A stretch of 39,419 nt of DNA from Betaproteobacteria bacterium (GTDB taxonomy: Bacteria > Pseudomonadota > Gammaproteobacteria > Burkholderiales > SG8-39): positions 1 to 39,419 of the forward strand of contig VBCH01000010.1 in NCBI GenBank assembly GCA_005884455.1, read 5' to 3'. Below are positions 15,244-24,046 of this stretch, piece after piece. The notes below the pieces were generated by a model. The model did no database searches, was not told the origin of the DNA, and worked only from the letters and a program-made list of their open reading frames with translations. Made by a program: the position numbers and the translations under genes. How positions within the stretch are numbered: position 1 is the stretch's first letter; each line of letters begins with the position of its first letter.

Positions 15244-15300
15244 GGCAACTCCTTCGGATGTGGGGAAGCCAGCATAGGATAGCACCGCCTCGACTCGAGG

Positions 15301-16359
15301 CTATCCGAGCTTCGCCGTCACGGCCTCCGCGAACTCCCGGGTTCCGATCTTCCCGCCGAGATCGGCGGTGCGCGTCGCAGGGTTCTTCAGGGTCGCGTCG
15401 ACGGCCGAGTCGATGCTCCTTGCGGCGGCGGCGAGCGCGTCCTTTTTCTGGCGCGCGGCCATCCATTCGAGCAGCATCGCGGCCGAGAGGATGAGCGAGG
15501 TGGGGTTCGCTCGGTCTTTGCCCGCGATGTCGGGCGCCGAGCCGTGCTGCGCCTGCGCAACGCAATGCTCGTCCCCCGCGTTGATCGAGCCCCCGAGGCC
15601 CAGGCCGCCCGAGAGCTCGGACGCTTCATCCGAAAGGATGTCGCCGTACATGTTCTCGGCGACGATCACGTCGAAACGCATCGGGTCGCGCAAGAGGAGC
15701 GCCGCCATCGCATCCACAATCACTTCCTCGAGCTGCACTTGAGGAAACTCCTTCGCGACCTTGCGCACCTCGCGCAGCCATAGACCATCCGAGATCCTGA
15801 AGACATTGGCCTTGTGTATGGCGGTGACTTTCCTGCGGCGGGTCATCGCCGCCTCGAAAGCGCGGCGCGCGATGCGCTCGCAGCATTTAGCGGTGACGCG
15901 CCGCACCGCGAGCGCCATGTCCTCGGTCGGCATGAACTCCCCGATGCCCAGGTGCATGTTGCGGTCGGCATAGAAGCCTTCGGTATTCTCGCGGTAGATC
16001 ACAAGATCGACGGGCTTGCCGGTGAGCCCGACGCCGAGGCGCGATCTCGCCGGGCGGATGTTGGCGTAGAGGTCGAGCTTGGTGCGGAACTCCGCCGAAG
16101 AGTTGATCCCGCCTTTTTCGCGCGCCGGGTACTCGTAAGTCGAGAGCGGTCCGAGGATCACGCCTTCCGAGACGCGCGCCGCCTCGAGCACGCGGGCGGG
16201 GAGCGTGGTGCCTTCCTTCTTCAGGGCCGGGAGGCCGATTTCCTCGTGCTGCCACTGCAGGCCCAGCTTGAACAGGGCGTTGGCGCGATCGAGAACCGCC
16301 AGCGTCGCCGCGGTGATCTCGGGCCCGATGCCGTCGCCCCGCAGGACGAGGATTTTCAT
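15301..16359 (-). CDS. Isocitrate/isopropylmalate-family NAD(P)-dependent decarboxylating dehydrogenase
   Basis: A 352-residue beta-decarboxylating dehydrogenase that oxidises a (2R)-2-hydroxy-3-carboxy acid and releases CO2. Family landmarks: GDGIGPEIT at the N-terminus, VDLVIYRENTEGFYAD (the substrate-binding loop form seen in isocitrate/homoisocitrate enzymes rather than the isopropylmalate form), KVTAIHKANVFR, the metal-binding FDVIVAENMYGDILSDEASELSGG, and HGSAPDIAGKDRANPTSLILS. The start codon overlaps the stop of the upstream Bug receptor as ATGA, so receptor and enzyme are coupled. The likely job is catabolism of an imported hydroxy-carboxylic acid (isocitrate, tartrate or malate analogue) rather than leucine synthesis. 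The exact substrate is open. Confidence 0.85.
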   Translation of the reverse strand: MKILVLRGDGIGPEITAATLAVLDRANALFKLGLQWQHEEIGLPALKKEGTTLPARVLEAARVSEGVILGPLSTYEYPAREKGGINSSAEFRTKLDLYANIRPARSRLGVGLTGKPVDLVIYRENTEGFYADRNMHLGIGEFMPTEDMALAVRRVTAKCCERIARRAFEAAMTRRRKVTAIHKANVFRISDGLWLREVRKVAKEFPQVQLEEVIVDAMAALLLRDPMRFDVIVAENMYGDILSDEASELSGGLGLGGSINAGDEHCVAQAQHGSAPDIAGKDRANPTSLILSAAMLLEWMAARQKKDALAAAARSIDSAVDATLKNPATRTADLGGKIGTREFAEAVTAKLG

Positions 16360-17321
16360 TGCGCCGGAATCCTCGCGTCCTTGATCAGCTTGCCGTACAT
16401 CTGCAGATCGCTCCTGATCAGCGCGGCGAAATCTTCCGGCGTGCCGGTCACGATTTCGTTCCCGCCCTGCGTGACGATGCGCTCGCGCACCTCGGCTGAG
16501 CGCATCGCCCGGACGAGCTCGGCGTTGAGGCGATCGACGATCGCCTTGGGCGTGCCGGCAGGGGCGAGCACGCCCTGCCACTGCGAGATGTCGAAATTCG
16601 CTATGCCCGCTTCCTGCAGGGTCGGCACTTCGGGCAGGCTCGAGGCGCGCTTGCCGCTCGACACCGCGAACGCGCGCAGCTTTCCGGCGCGGATCTGCGG
16701 AACCGACGTGATGACCGTGTCGAACATGAAAGTGAGCTGACCGCCGAGCAGATCAGCGAGCGCCGGCGCGCTGCCCTTGTAGGGCACGTGCGTGAGCTGG
16801 GTGCCCGTCGCGAGCGCGAACAGCTCCCCGGCAAGATGGTTGCCGCCGCCGACCCCGGTGGAACCGTAGGAGACGGCCCCGGGTCGCGCGCGCGCCGCCT
16901 CGATCAGGTCGGTGATGCTCTTGATGGGCGAACCGGCCAGCGTCACCAGCACATACTGGTACACGGTGCATTGGGCGACGGGCGCGAAATCCCTGACCGG
17001 ATCGTAGGGTACCTTGGCATAGAGCACCGGGTTGACGACGATCGGGCCGTTGGCGGTCACGAGCAGCGTGTAGCCGTCGGGCGCCGACTTGGCGACGAAG
17101 TCCGCGCCGATGCCGCCGTTCGCACCGGCCCGGTTCTCGACGACGAACGGCTGCTTCAGTGCGTCGCCGAGCTTCTGGGCGAGAGTCCGGCCGAAGATGT
17201 CTGCATTGCCGCCGGCGGCGTAGGGAACCACGAGACGCACCGGCCTCGCCGGATAGTCCTGCGCCTGCACAGCGCCGGACAGCATGGCCACGAGCGCAAA
17301 CGTTGCGGAGCCGATCTTCAT
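16356..17321 (-). CDS. Bug/TctC-type periplasmic solute-binding protein
   Basis: A 321-residue Bug receptor with signal MKIGSATFALVAMLSGAVQA-QDYP. The mature chain is canonical: DYPARPVRLVVPYAAGGNADIFGR, QPFVVENRAGANGGIGAD, DGYTLLVTANGPIVVNPVLY, LTHVPYKGSAPALADLLGGQL and SLPEVPTLQEAG. ATG 17321 is preferred over the adjacent TTG 17324. The 3' end overlaps the dehydrogenase start by 4 nt, linking the ligand to a hydroxy-carboxylate. It is divergent from the next Bug gene with only 47 bp between start codons, so the two receptor operons share a compact control region. Confidence 0.93.
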   Translation of the reverse strand: MKIGSATFALVAMLSGAVQAQDYPARPVRLVVPYAAGGNADIFGRTLAQKLGDALKQPFVVENRAGANGGIGADFVAKSAPDGYTLLVTANGPIVVNPVLYAKVPYDPVRDFAPVAQCTVYQYVLVTLAGSPIKSITDLIEAARARPGAVSYGSTGVGGGNHLAGELFALATGTQLTHVPYKGSAPALADLLGGQLTFMFDTVITSVPQIRAGKLRAFAVSSGKRASSLPEVPTLQEAGIANFDISQWQGVLAPAGTPKAIVDRLNAELVRAMRSAEVRERIVTQGGNEIVTGTPEDFAALIRSDLQMYGKLIKDARIPAQ

Positions 17322-17368
17322 CAATCCTGCTCGCGGGAATGGCAGGGCTACAGGCTATCATATGCGGC

Positions 17369-18343
17369 ATGATCAATCGGCGCTCCCTAGTCGCGGCGCT
17401 CGCGGCGATCTCCGTGCTCTTCTGGCCTGCGCACGACGCCGCCGCCCAGTCTTATCCGCAACGTCCCGTCCGCCTCGTCGTTCCTGCGCCCGCGGGCGGA
17501 CCCACCGACGTCCCGGGCCGGCTCATCGCCGATGGATTGTCGGAGCTCTTCAGCCAGCGCTTCGTGGTCGAGAACCGGGTGGGCGCGGGGGGCCTCGTGG
17601 CGGGCGAGTTCGTCGCGCGTTCCGAGCCCAACGGCTATACGCTGCTCTACGCGAATACGAGCGTGCTCGCGGTCAATCCCGCGCTCCAGGGGACGAACAT
17701 GCCCTACGACCCCGCCACCGCGTTCGCGCCGATCGGTTTCGTCTCCAATTCGCCGCAGCTGCTGGTGGCGAATCCAAAGGTTCCTTACCGATCCGTGCAG
17801 GAGCTCGTCGCCTGGGCGAAAAACAATCCGGGCAAGCTCAACTTCGCCACCGCCGGCGTCGGTACGCTTCCGCACCTTACCTACGAGTTGTTCAAGATGG
17901 AAGCCGGCATCCAGGCGCTCAACGTCCCGTACGCTGGCGGGGCGCCGGCGCTCACGGCGGTGATCGCGGGACAGGCCGACGTGCTCTTCGACCTGGTGCG
18001 TACCCGAGTGAAGAGCGGCGAAGTGCGCGCCCTCGCCATCACCGGCGCGACCCGCGACGCGGATCTGCCGGACATTCCGACCCTCGCCGAGAGCGGATAT
18101 CCCGCCGTGACCTCGACCTCCGGCACGGGAATAGTCGCTCCCGCGGGAATACCCAGGGAAATCGTCGCGCGGCTCAATTCGAAGCTGAACGAGCTGATCG
18201 AGCGTCCGGAAACGCAGGCGAAGATGAAGGCGTTCGGCCTCGTGCCCCAGAGCGGCCCGCCGGAGGAATTCGGCGCGTGGGCGGCCCGGGAACGGCAGCG
18301 ATGGACGCGCGTCGTGAAGCAGTCCGGCGCGAAGGCGGATTGA
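17369..18343 (+). CDS. Bug/TctC-type periplasmic solute-binding protein, first gene of dioxygenase module A
   Basis: A 324-residue Bug receptor with signal MINRRSLVAALAAISVLFWPAHDAAA-QSYP. Mature signatures: SYPQRPVRLVVPAPAGGPTDVPGR, FVVENRVGAGGLVAGEFVA, NGYTLLYANTSVLAVNPAL, LNVPYAGGAPALTAVIAGQADVLFD and DLPDIPTLAESGY. The stop is 2 nt before the start of an extradiol dioxygenase, and that gene is in turn 2 nt from a MetE-like gene, so the three form one operon. Inference: it captures the aromatic or other carboxylate that this operon degrades. No TctAB is nearby. Confidence 0.93.
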   Translation: MINRRSLVAALAAISVLFWPAHDAAAQSYPQRPVRLVVPAPAGGPTDVPGRLIADGLSELFSQRFVVENRVGAGGLVAGEFVARSEPNGYTLLYANTSVLAVNPALQGTNMPYDPATAFAPIGFVSNSPQLLVANPKVPYRSVQELVAWAKNNPGKLNFATAGVGTLPHLTYELFKMEAGIQALNVPYAGGAPALTAVIAGQADVLFDLVRTRVKSGEVRALAITGATRDADLPDIPTLAESGYPAVTSTSGTGIVAPAGIPREIVARLNSKLNELIERPETQAKMKAFGLVPQSGPPEEFGAWAARERQRWTRVVKQSGAKAD

Positions 18344-18345
18344 AG

Positions 18346-19353
18346 ATGGCGCGTCTCGCCGCCGCGTTCGGTTCCTCCCACAGCGTCATGCTTGCGGCCG
18401 AGCTGCAAGACTGGCTGAGAGGGTTCCGCCAAAGCGACCTCCGAATGAAGTATTACGATCGCGAAGGCAGGCCGCGCTCCTACGCCGACGTTCTCGCCGC
18501 GGCCCCGCCGAACATCGGCGAGCTTATCGCCGACGATGCGATCACCGGGCGTTTCAACGAAGTACAGGGCGCGATGAAACGCCTCAGGTCCGAGATCGCC
18601 TCGGCGAAGCTCGACGTTCTGATCATCGTCGGCGACGACCAGCACGAGCTTTTCCAGGACCGGCACATGCCATCGATCGGGATCTACTACGGCGAGAGCA
18701 TACGCAACGCCGCGCACGCCAACGCGAAACGGTACGGCGCGCCCGAGGAGTGGTACAACCGCGCGCAGATGCGCCGCTACGAGGACGAGGCCGACGCCGA
18801 CTATCCCTGCCACCGGCCGCTCGCGCTCGCGCTGATCGAGGGCCTGATCGAGCGCGAGTTCGATATTTCCGCCGTCGCGGGACTCGGGGACGGGCAGAAC
18901 GAAGGCCATGCTTATTCGTTCATCCACCGCTGGTACCTGAACGGCGACGGCGTGCGCCTGCTGCCCGTCGTGCCGATTTTCCTCAACACCTACAACCCGC
19001 CCAACCCTCCGCTCCCCAAACGCTGCGTGCGGCTGGGCCAGGCGTTGAAGGAGCTGATCGGGAGTTATCCCGAGGACCTGCGCGTCGGCCTGGTCGCCTC
19101 GGGAGGCTTGAGCCATTTCGTCGTCGAAGAGGACCTCGATCGTTCCATTATCGCGGCCCTCAAGAAGAAGGACCTCGATTTCCTCGCGGGCCTCGATCCG
19201 CGCCGACTGAAGGCGGGAAGCTCCGAGATCCGCAACTGGATCGTGGTCGCGAGCGCCGCCGCCGATCTCGACCTGACCTGGATCTCCTACACTCCTTCGT
19301 ATCGCACGCCGGCCGGAACCGGAATCGGGCTCGCCTTCGCCCGGTGGAGCTGA
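18346..19353 (+). CDS. LigB-type class III extradiol dioxygenase (module A)
   Basis: A 335-residue non-heme Fe(II) ring-cleavage dioxygenase of the LigB superfamily, which opens catechol- or gallate-like rings with O2. Expected metal-site residues are present: His12 in GSSH, His100 in GDDQHEL, and a Glu near the C-terminus (candidate in SSEIRNW). The conserved GGLSHF block carries the acid-base histidine. It is longer than the module B enzyme mainly because of an insertion between the first two histidines (residues about 20-80, YYDREGRPRSYADVL). No separate LigA-type small subunit gene accompanies it. No signal peptide, so cytoplasmic. Coupled between a Bug receptor and a MetE-like gene by 2-nt gaps. 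The substrate is probably a hydroxylated or methoxylated aromatic acid, but this is inferred. Confidence 0.85.
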   Translation: MARLAAAFGSSHSVMLAAELQDWLRGFRQSDLRMKYYDREGRPRSYADVLAAAPPNIGELIADDAITGRFNEVQGAMKRLRSEIASAKLDVLIIVGDDQHELFQDRHMPSIGIYYGESIRNAAHANAKRYGAPEEWYNRAQMRRYEDEADADYPCHRPLALALIEGLIEREFDISAVAGLGDGQNEGHAYSFIHRWYLNGDGVRLLPVVPIFLNTYNPPNPPLPKRCVRLGQALKELIGSYPEDLRVGLVASGGLSHFVVEEDLDRSIIAALKKKDLDFLAGLDPRRLKAGSSEIRNWIVVASAAADLDLTWISYTPSYRTPAGTGIGLAFARWS

Positions 19354-19355
19354 CG

Positions 19356-20498
19356 GTGGCCGAGCGCGGGCCGGCGTTCCGCGCCGACCACGTTGGGAGC
19401 CTGCTGCGCGTGCCGGAGCTGCGCGCGGCCCACGAAAAGGCCCTGCAGGGACAGCTCGGCGCGGCGGCGCTTCACGAGCTGCAGAACCGCTGCATCCGCG
19501 ACGTCATCCGGTTTCAGGAATCCGTGGGGCTCCACGCGATCACAGACGGCGAGTACCGGCGCAGCTCGTTCCACGCCGATTTCATAGAGAAGCTCGGCGG
19601 GGCGAGGGCGGCAGGCCGCCTCGACGTCGAGGGCACGGTCAGCGGTTTCGACGACAACAAGGCCAGGGAGGGCAAGCCCTTTGCGCCGCGCGCCTTCACG
19701 ATCGTCGGCAAGCTGCGCCACGGACAGCCGATCGAGGTCGAAAACTTCAGCTTCGTCAAGGCGAACACCCAGCGCACCGCCAAGCAGGCGATTCCGTCGC
19801 CCACCATGCTGCTGCGCGGCGGCCGGGCGGCAGTGAGCTACGAAGCGTACCCGGACCTCGAGGAGCTCTACGCCGACATCGCCGAGGTCTACCGGGAAGA
19901 GCTCAAGCAACTCGGCGAAGCCGGGTGCCGCTATGTGCAGCTCGACGACACGAACTTCGCCTTTCTCTGCGACCCGAAACTCGCCGACACCTTCCGCCGG
20001 GACGGGTACGAGCCGGATGAAATGCCCGAGCGCTTCGCGAATCTGGTCAATTCGGCCATCGCGGAACGGCCCGCCGGGATGGTGGCCGCGATCCATCTGT
20101 GCCGCGGCAATTCAATGGGCCAGTGGGCGGCCCGGGGGGGCTACGAGCCCGTCGCCGAGGCCCTGCTCAACAAGGTCGATGTGGATGCGTACTTCCTCGA
20201 ATACGACGACGAGCGTTCGGGCGGCTTCGAGCCCTTGCGTTTTTTTCCGAGACACTCGCGCAAGAGAATCGTACTCGGGCTGGTGAGCACGAAAGTGCCG
20301 GCGCTCGAATCGAAGGACGCACTGAAACGGCGCATCGAAGCGGCGGCGAAATTCGTGCCGCTGGAAAATCTGTGCCTCAGCCCCCAGTGCGGCTTCGCAA
20401 GCACATTCCGGGGGAATCCGATTTCGGAAGAAGTGCAGCGGCGCAAACTGGAGCGCGTAGTGGAGGTGGCGACCGAGGTGTGGGGTTCCGCACAATGA
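19356..20498 (+). CDS. MetE-like zinc methyltransferase, catalytic domain only (module A)
   Basis: A 380-residue protein matching only the C-terminal catalytic barrel of cobalamin-independent methionine synthase. The N-terminal half of full-length MetE is absent. It resembles the YxjG/YxjH type: start FRADHVGSLLRVPELR, ITDGEYRRSSFHADFI, YVQLDDTNFAFLCD. Zinc ligands appear intact as His247-x-Cys249 (HLCRGNS) and Cys345 (SPQCGFAS). Such proteins move methyl groups to thiols, but the natural donor of stand-alone forms is often not 5-methyl-THF-triglutamate. GTG 19356 is chosen because GGAG lies 6 nt upstream; GTG 19344 would overlap the dioxygenase. Position directly after a dioxygenase suggests methyl transfer linked to aromatic catabolism. 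Confidence 0.8.
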   Translation: MAERGPAFRADHVGSLLRVPELRAAHEKALQGQLGAAALHELQNRCIRDVIRFQESVGLHAITDGEYRRSSFHADFIEKLGGARAAGRLDVEGTVSGFDDNKAREGKPFAPRAFTIVGKLRHGQPIEVENFSFVKANTQRTAKQAIPSPTMLLRGGRAAVSYEAYPDLEELYADIAEVYREELKQLGEAGCRYVQLDDTNFAFLCDPKLADTFRRDGYEPDEMPERFANLVNSAIAERPAGMVAAIHLCRGNSMGQWAARGGYEPVAEALLNKVDVDAYFLEYDDERSGGFEPLRFFPRHSRKRIVLGLVSTKVPALESKDALKRRIEAAAKFVPLENLCLSPQCGFASTFRGNPISEEVQRRKLERVVEVATEVWGSAQ

Positions 20499-20574
20499 GG
20501 GATTTGAGCTTTACCCGGCGCCCTGCTCGTAGTAAGTTTACGTCCCCGGGGAGGTCACAAGAATCCAGTCTCAG

Positions 20575-21624
20575 ATGACGGTCGAACGCCCAGGCGCCGC
20601 GGCCCAGCCGCGTCGTCTTACTTCCGGCGCGGAGGAGAGCGCGCGTCTTTCGGCCCTGCGCAGCTATTGCGTGCTCGAAACCGGCCGCGAGGCCCGTTTC
20701 GACGACCTGACCTGCCTAGCGTCGACCATCTGCGAAACGCCGGTATCGCTGGTGAGCTTGGTGGATACCAACCGCCTGTTCTTCAAATCGGCCCATGGCG
20801 TCGACCTTCGCGAGGTGCCGTACCCGGATTTTTTCTGCGGCCATGCCATTCGGCAGCGCGACCTCTTCGTCGTGCCCGACGCAAACGAGGATGCGCGCTT
20901 TGCAAAGCACCCGCTGGTGATCGAATCGCCGCGCGTGCGCTTCTACGCCGGGGCGCCTCTGATCACCCCGCAGGACTACAGGCTGGGGACGCTGTGCGTG
21001 ATGGACTTCGTCCCGCGGCAACTGCAGCCGAAACAGCTCGAGATGCTGCGCGTCCTCGGACGGCAGGTGATGTGCCAGCTGGAGCTGAATTTGCAGGCGA
21101 TGCGCGATCCGCTCACCGGCCTGTACAACCGCCGCCAGCTCGAGGAAGGCCTGCACCGCGAAGTCCTGCGCGCGCGTCGCGTCGGAGGAACGGTCGGCGT
21201 CATGGCGATCGACGTGGACCATTTCAAGCGGGTCAACGACACCTTGGGCCATGAAGTCGGCGACCGCGCCTTGAGGGGGATCGCGGACGAATTGGCCTCA
21301 TGCGTGCGGGAGGAAGACATTGCCTGCCGGGCCGGCGGGGAGGAGTTCGTCATCATCCTGCCAGGGACGGGGAGAACGGCATTGCGCGCGCGTGCGGAAG
21401 CGGTGCGCCGGACCATCGAGCGGGCGCAGATCCTCGCTGGGGAGGGAACGCTCAAGCTGACGGTCTCGATAGGGCTTGCGAGCTTTCCCGCCTACGGCGA
21501 TACGGGACCGGCCGTATTGCGAGCTGCGGATGTGGCGCTCTACAAGGCCAAAGCAGCCGGTCGAAACCGGGTCACCATGTGCACGCCGGGCGTCGCGCGC
21601 AGCTTTCCAGCCCCAGTCGCTTGA
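20575..21624 (+). CDS. GAF-GGDEF diguanylate cyclase
   Basis: A 349-residue cytoplasmic protein that should make cyclic di-GMP. Residues about 35-165 form a GAF sensor domain (ETGREARFDDLTCLASTIC, FCGHAIRQRDLFVVPDAN, RFYAGAPLITPQDYRLGTLCVMD). The cyclase domain follows (DPLTGLYNRRQLEE) with active-site GGEEF at 254-258, so it should be catalytically competent. The inhibitory site RxxD is present as REED at 245-248, exactly five residues before GGEEF, predicting product feedback. No membrane segment. It lies 76 nt after module A and 93 nt before the molybdenum hydroxylase, with no overlap, so it is probably transcribed separately. The GAF ligand is unknown. Confidence 0.93.
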   Translation: MTVERPGAAAQPRRLTSGAEESARLSALRSYCVLETGREARFDDLTCLASTICETPVSLVSLVDTNRLFFKSAHGVDLREVPYPDFFCGHAIRQRDLFVVPDANEDARFAKHPLVIESPRVRFYAGAPLITPQDYRLGTLCVMDFVPRQLQPKQLEMLRVLGRQVMCQLELNLQAMRDPLTGLYNRRQLEEGLHREVLRARRVGGTVGVMAIDVDHFKRVNDTLGHEVGDRALRGIADELASCVREEDIACRAGGEEFVIILPGTGRTALRARAEAVRRTIERAQILAGEGTLKLTVSIGLASFPAYGDTGPAVLRAADVALYKAKAAGRNRVTMCTPGVARSFPAPVA

Positions 21625-21717
21625 CGGTCCGGTTTTGAAATTCCAGAGATCGATCCGTCGCGGGTCGTTGCCCCGCGGCTCCCGAGTGCATTCCTGAATC
21701 AACCCGAAGGCAGACCG

Positions 21718-24012
21718 ATGAGTGCGGATTTCAAGGGCCGGCGCGAGGATCTGAGGCTGGTCACCGGGCAGGGGAAATATACGTCCGACTGGAATCTTCC
21801 CGGACAGCTCCACGGCTCGTTCCTGCGCTCCGACCGGGCGCATGCGGAAATCGTTTCCCTCGACGCGGCGCCCGCGCTGGCGTCCTCGGGCGTGGTCGCG
21901 GTGTTCACGGGCGCCGATACGGCCAAGGCCGGATTCAAATCCACACCGCAACTCGCGCGCTATCCGGGGCGCGGCGGCGCGACCATCAAGGTTCCGCACC
22001 GCGACGGGCTCGCCAACGGACGCGTGCGCTTCGTCGGCCAGGAAATTGCGCTCGTAGTGGCGGAGACGGCGCTCGCCGCGCAGGATGCGGCCGAGAAAAT
22101 CGAGGTCGAGTACCGCGATTTGCCCGCGGTGGTCGACGCCGAGGAGGCGCTCGCGCAAGGCGCCGAGCAGCTCTACCCGGAGATTCCGGGCAACCTCTGC
22201 TTCGACTACGAGTACGGCGACGAGGCGGGAACCGACGCGGCCTTTGCGCGGGCCGCGCACGTCACGCGCGTCACCCTGGACAGCAAGCGCATGGTCGGCA
22301 ATCCGATGGAGCCCAAGGCCTGTCTCGCGGCATACGACGCGGCGGCAGACCAATACGATCTGTACGTGAGCTCGCAAGGCCTGTCGCTGATGCGGGGAAG
22401 CGCGAGCGGGATCACGGGCATTCCCGCCGACAGGATCATGGTCCACGCCCAGGACGTGGGCGGCGGGTTCGGGATCCGCTCGGATGCCTACGCGGAGTAC
22501 TGCGTCGCCATGCTTGCGGCGAAGTCGCTCGGCAGACCCGTGAAGTGGACCTCCTCGCGCTCGGAAACCTTCCTGTCCGACTACCACGGGCGCGCGGCAA
22601 AGCTGATCGGCGAGCTCGCGCTCGACGGGGAAGGGCGTTTCCTTGCGATCCGGATCAACTGGATCGTGAACACGGGCGCCTACCTTTCCACTCCCGGCCC
22701 GCTGATCAACACGCTGCCTCCGGGGCTTCACGCGATCAATCTCTATCGCATCCCGGTCATGTATGGCCGGCATCGCCTGGCGCTCACCAACACGACTCCC
22801 ACCACCGCCTACCGCGGCGCGGGGCGCCCCAACGTCTGCTATCTCGCCGAGCGCCTGGTGGAGGAGGCGGCCCGCGAGCTGAAGATCGACCGTCTGGAGC
22901 TGCGCCGGCGCAATTTCATCCCGAAAGACGCTTTCCCCTACAAGACGCCGCACCCGCACTCCGTCTACGACAGCGGCGACCCGCACGGACTTTTGGAGGA
23001 GGCGGTGAAACAGGCCGACTGGAAGACTTTCGATGCGCGGCGCGCGGAGTCGAAGAGGCGCGGCAAGCTGCGCGGCATCGGCTGCGGCGTATTCATCGAG
23101 CCCGCGGGGGCGGGCGGAGCTCCCAAAGAACAGGCGATGATCAAGTTCGGCGAATCCGGCAACGCGTTCCTGTACGTGCTCGCGGGTCCTTCGGGGCAGG
23201 GGCACGAGACGGTGTACCCGGAGGTCGTGGGCGAGGCGCTCGGCATCGATCCGGAAAGCATAACGCTGCGGGCGAGCGACCCGGACGGGCCGCGCCTCGT
23301 CGGCGAGGGCACCATCGGCTCGCGCTCGATGATGGCGCACGGCGGGGCGCTCGTGGTCGCGGCGCGCGAGGTGATTCGCAAGGGCACGGAGCTCGCCGCG
23401 AAGGACCTGGAAGTCGCGCCGAACGACCTGGAATTCGCGAAGGGCCGCTACCGCGTGAAAGGCACCGACGTCTCGATCGCGATTCAGGATCTCGCGAGGA
23501 AACACGGGAGCGCCCTCGACTCGGGCGGCGAGATCCCGCTGCCGCGCTCCTTTCCCAGCGGTGCACACGTCGCCGAGGTCGAAATCGACCCCGAGACCGG
23601 CGTCGTCGAAATTCTGCGTTACACCGCGGTGGACGATTGCGGCCGGGTCATCAATCATGTCCTGCTCGACGGCCAGCTGCACGGCGGCATCGCGCAGGGC
23701 ATCGGTCAGGTGATGGGCGAGCATGCGATTTACGACCTGGCCTCGGGCCAGCTTCTCACGGCCACGTTCATGGATTACGAAATACCCCGCGCGGACGGTA
23801 TCCCGGATATCCGCCTCTACGACCGCTCGATCCCGTCTCCCGGCAATCCGCTCGGTGTAAAAGGCGCCGGCGAAGCGGGCACGACAGGCGCCGTGCCGAC
23901 CGTCGCGAACGCGGTGATCGACGCGCTGCGTCCGCTCGGTATCCATCACCTGGATTTTCCCTATACGCCGGATCGTGTCTGGCACGCGATCCGCGCGACC
24001 CGAAGCCGCTGA
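21718..24012 (+). CDS. Molybdenum hydroxylase large subunit (xanthine dehydrogenase/aldehyde oxidase family)
   Basis: A 764-residue molybdopterin-binding catalytic subunit. It begins with the aldehyde oxidase a/b hammerhead domain (about 15-125) and continues with the two molybdopterin domains. Visible motifs: QDVGGGFGIRSDAYAEY for cofactor contact, AYRGAGRPNVCYLAERL at about 364-380, and the catalytic base Glu719 in GVKGAGEAGTTGAVP. The AYRGAGRP form is that of general hydroxylases; the active-site cysteine loop of true CO dehydrogenase is not seen. Enzymes of this type hydroxylate N-heterocycles, aldehydes or purines using water. No gene for the 2Fe-2S small subunit or the FAD subunit is found on either side, which is unusual for a bacterial member. 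Convergent with the alpha/beta hydrolase (34 nt apart). Confidence 0.92.
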   Translation: MSADFKGRREDLRLVTGQGKYTSDWNLPGQLHGSFLRSDRAHAEIVSLDAAPALASSGVVAVFTGADTAKAGFKSTPQLARYPGRGGATIKVPHRDGLANGRVRFVGQEIALVVAETALAAQDAAEKIEVEYRDLPAVVDAEEALAQGAEQLYPEIPGNLCFDYEYGDEAGTDAAFARAAHVTRVTLDSKRMVGNPMEPKACLAAYDAAADQYDLYVSSQGLSLMRGSASGITGIPADRIMVHAQDVGGGFGIRSDAYAEYCVAMLAAKSLGRPVKWTSSRSETFLSDYHGRAAKLIGELALDGEGRFLAIRINWIVNTGAYLSTPGPLINTLPPGLHAINLYRIPVMYGRHRLALTNTTPTTAYRGAGRPNVCYLAERLVEEAARELKIDRLELRRRNFIPKDAFPYKTPHPHSVYDSGDPHGLLEEAVKQADWKTFDARRAESKRRGKLRGIGCGVFIEPAGAGGAPKEQAMIKFGESGNAFLYVLAGPSGQGHETVYPEVVGEALGIDPESITLRASDPDGPRLVGEGTIGSRSMMAHGGALVVAAREVIRKGTELAAKDLEVAPNDLEFAKGRYRVKGTDVSIAIQDLARKHGSALDSGGEIPLPRSFPSGAHVAEVEIDPETGVVEILRYTAVDDCGRVINHVLLDGQLHGGIAQGIGQVMGEHAIYDLASGQLLTATFMDYEIPRADGIPDIRLYDRSIPSPGNPLGVKGAGEAGTTGAVPTVANAVIDALRPLGIHHLDFPYTPDRVWHAIRATRSR

Positions 24013-24046
24013 GAAACTCCCGTGCCCTCTCGTCAGCGCGACTTCC

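Noticed and set aside
15301-16359. Leucine-biosynthetic 3-isopropylmalate dehydrogenase
   Set aside because: The substrate loop reads YRENTEGFY rather than the isopropylmalate form, and no leuC/leuD is nearby; it is coupled to a receptor gene instead.
19300-19400. SAM or cobalamin riboswitch ahead of the MetE-like genes
   Set aside because: Both MetE-like genes begin 2-6 nt after the preceding stop codon, so there is no room for a riboswitch, and none was seen ahead of either operon.
21298-23985. Minus-strand open frame of 895 codons opposite the molybdenum hydroxylase
   Set aside because: Same reason: antisense of a well-recognised gene in GC-rich DNA, no domain seen.
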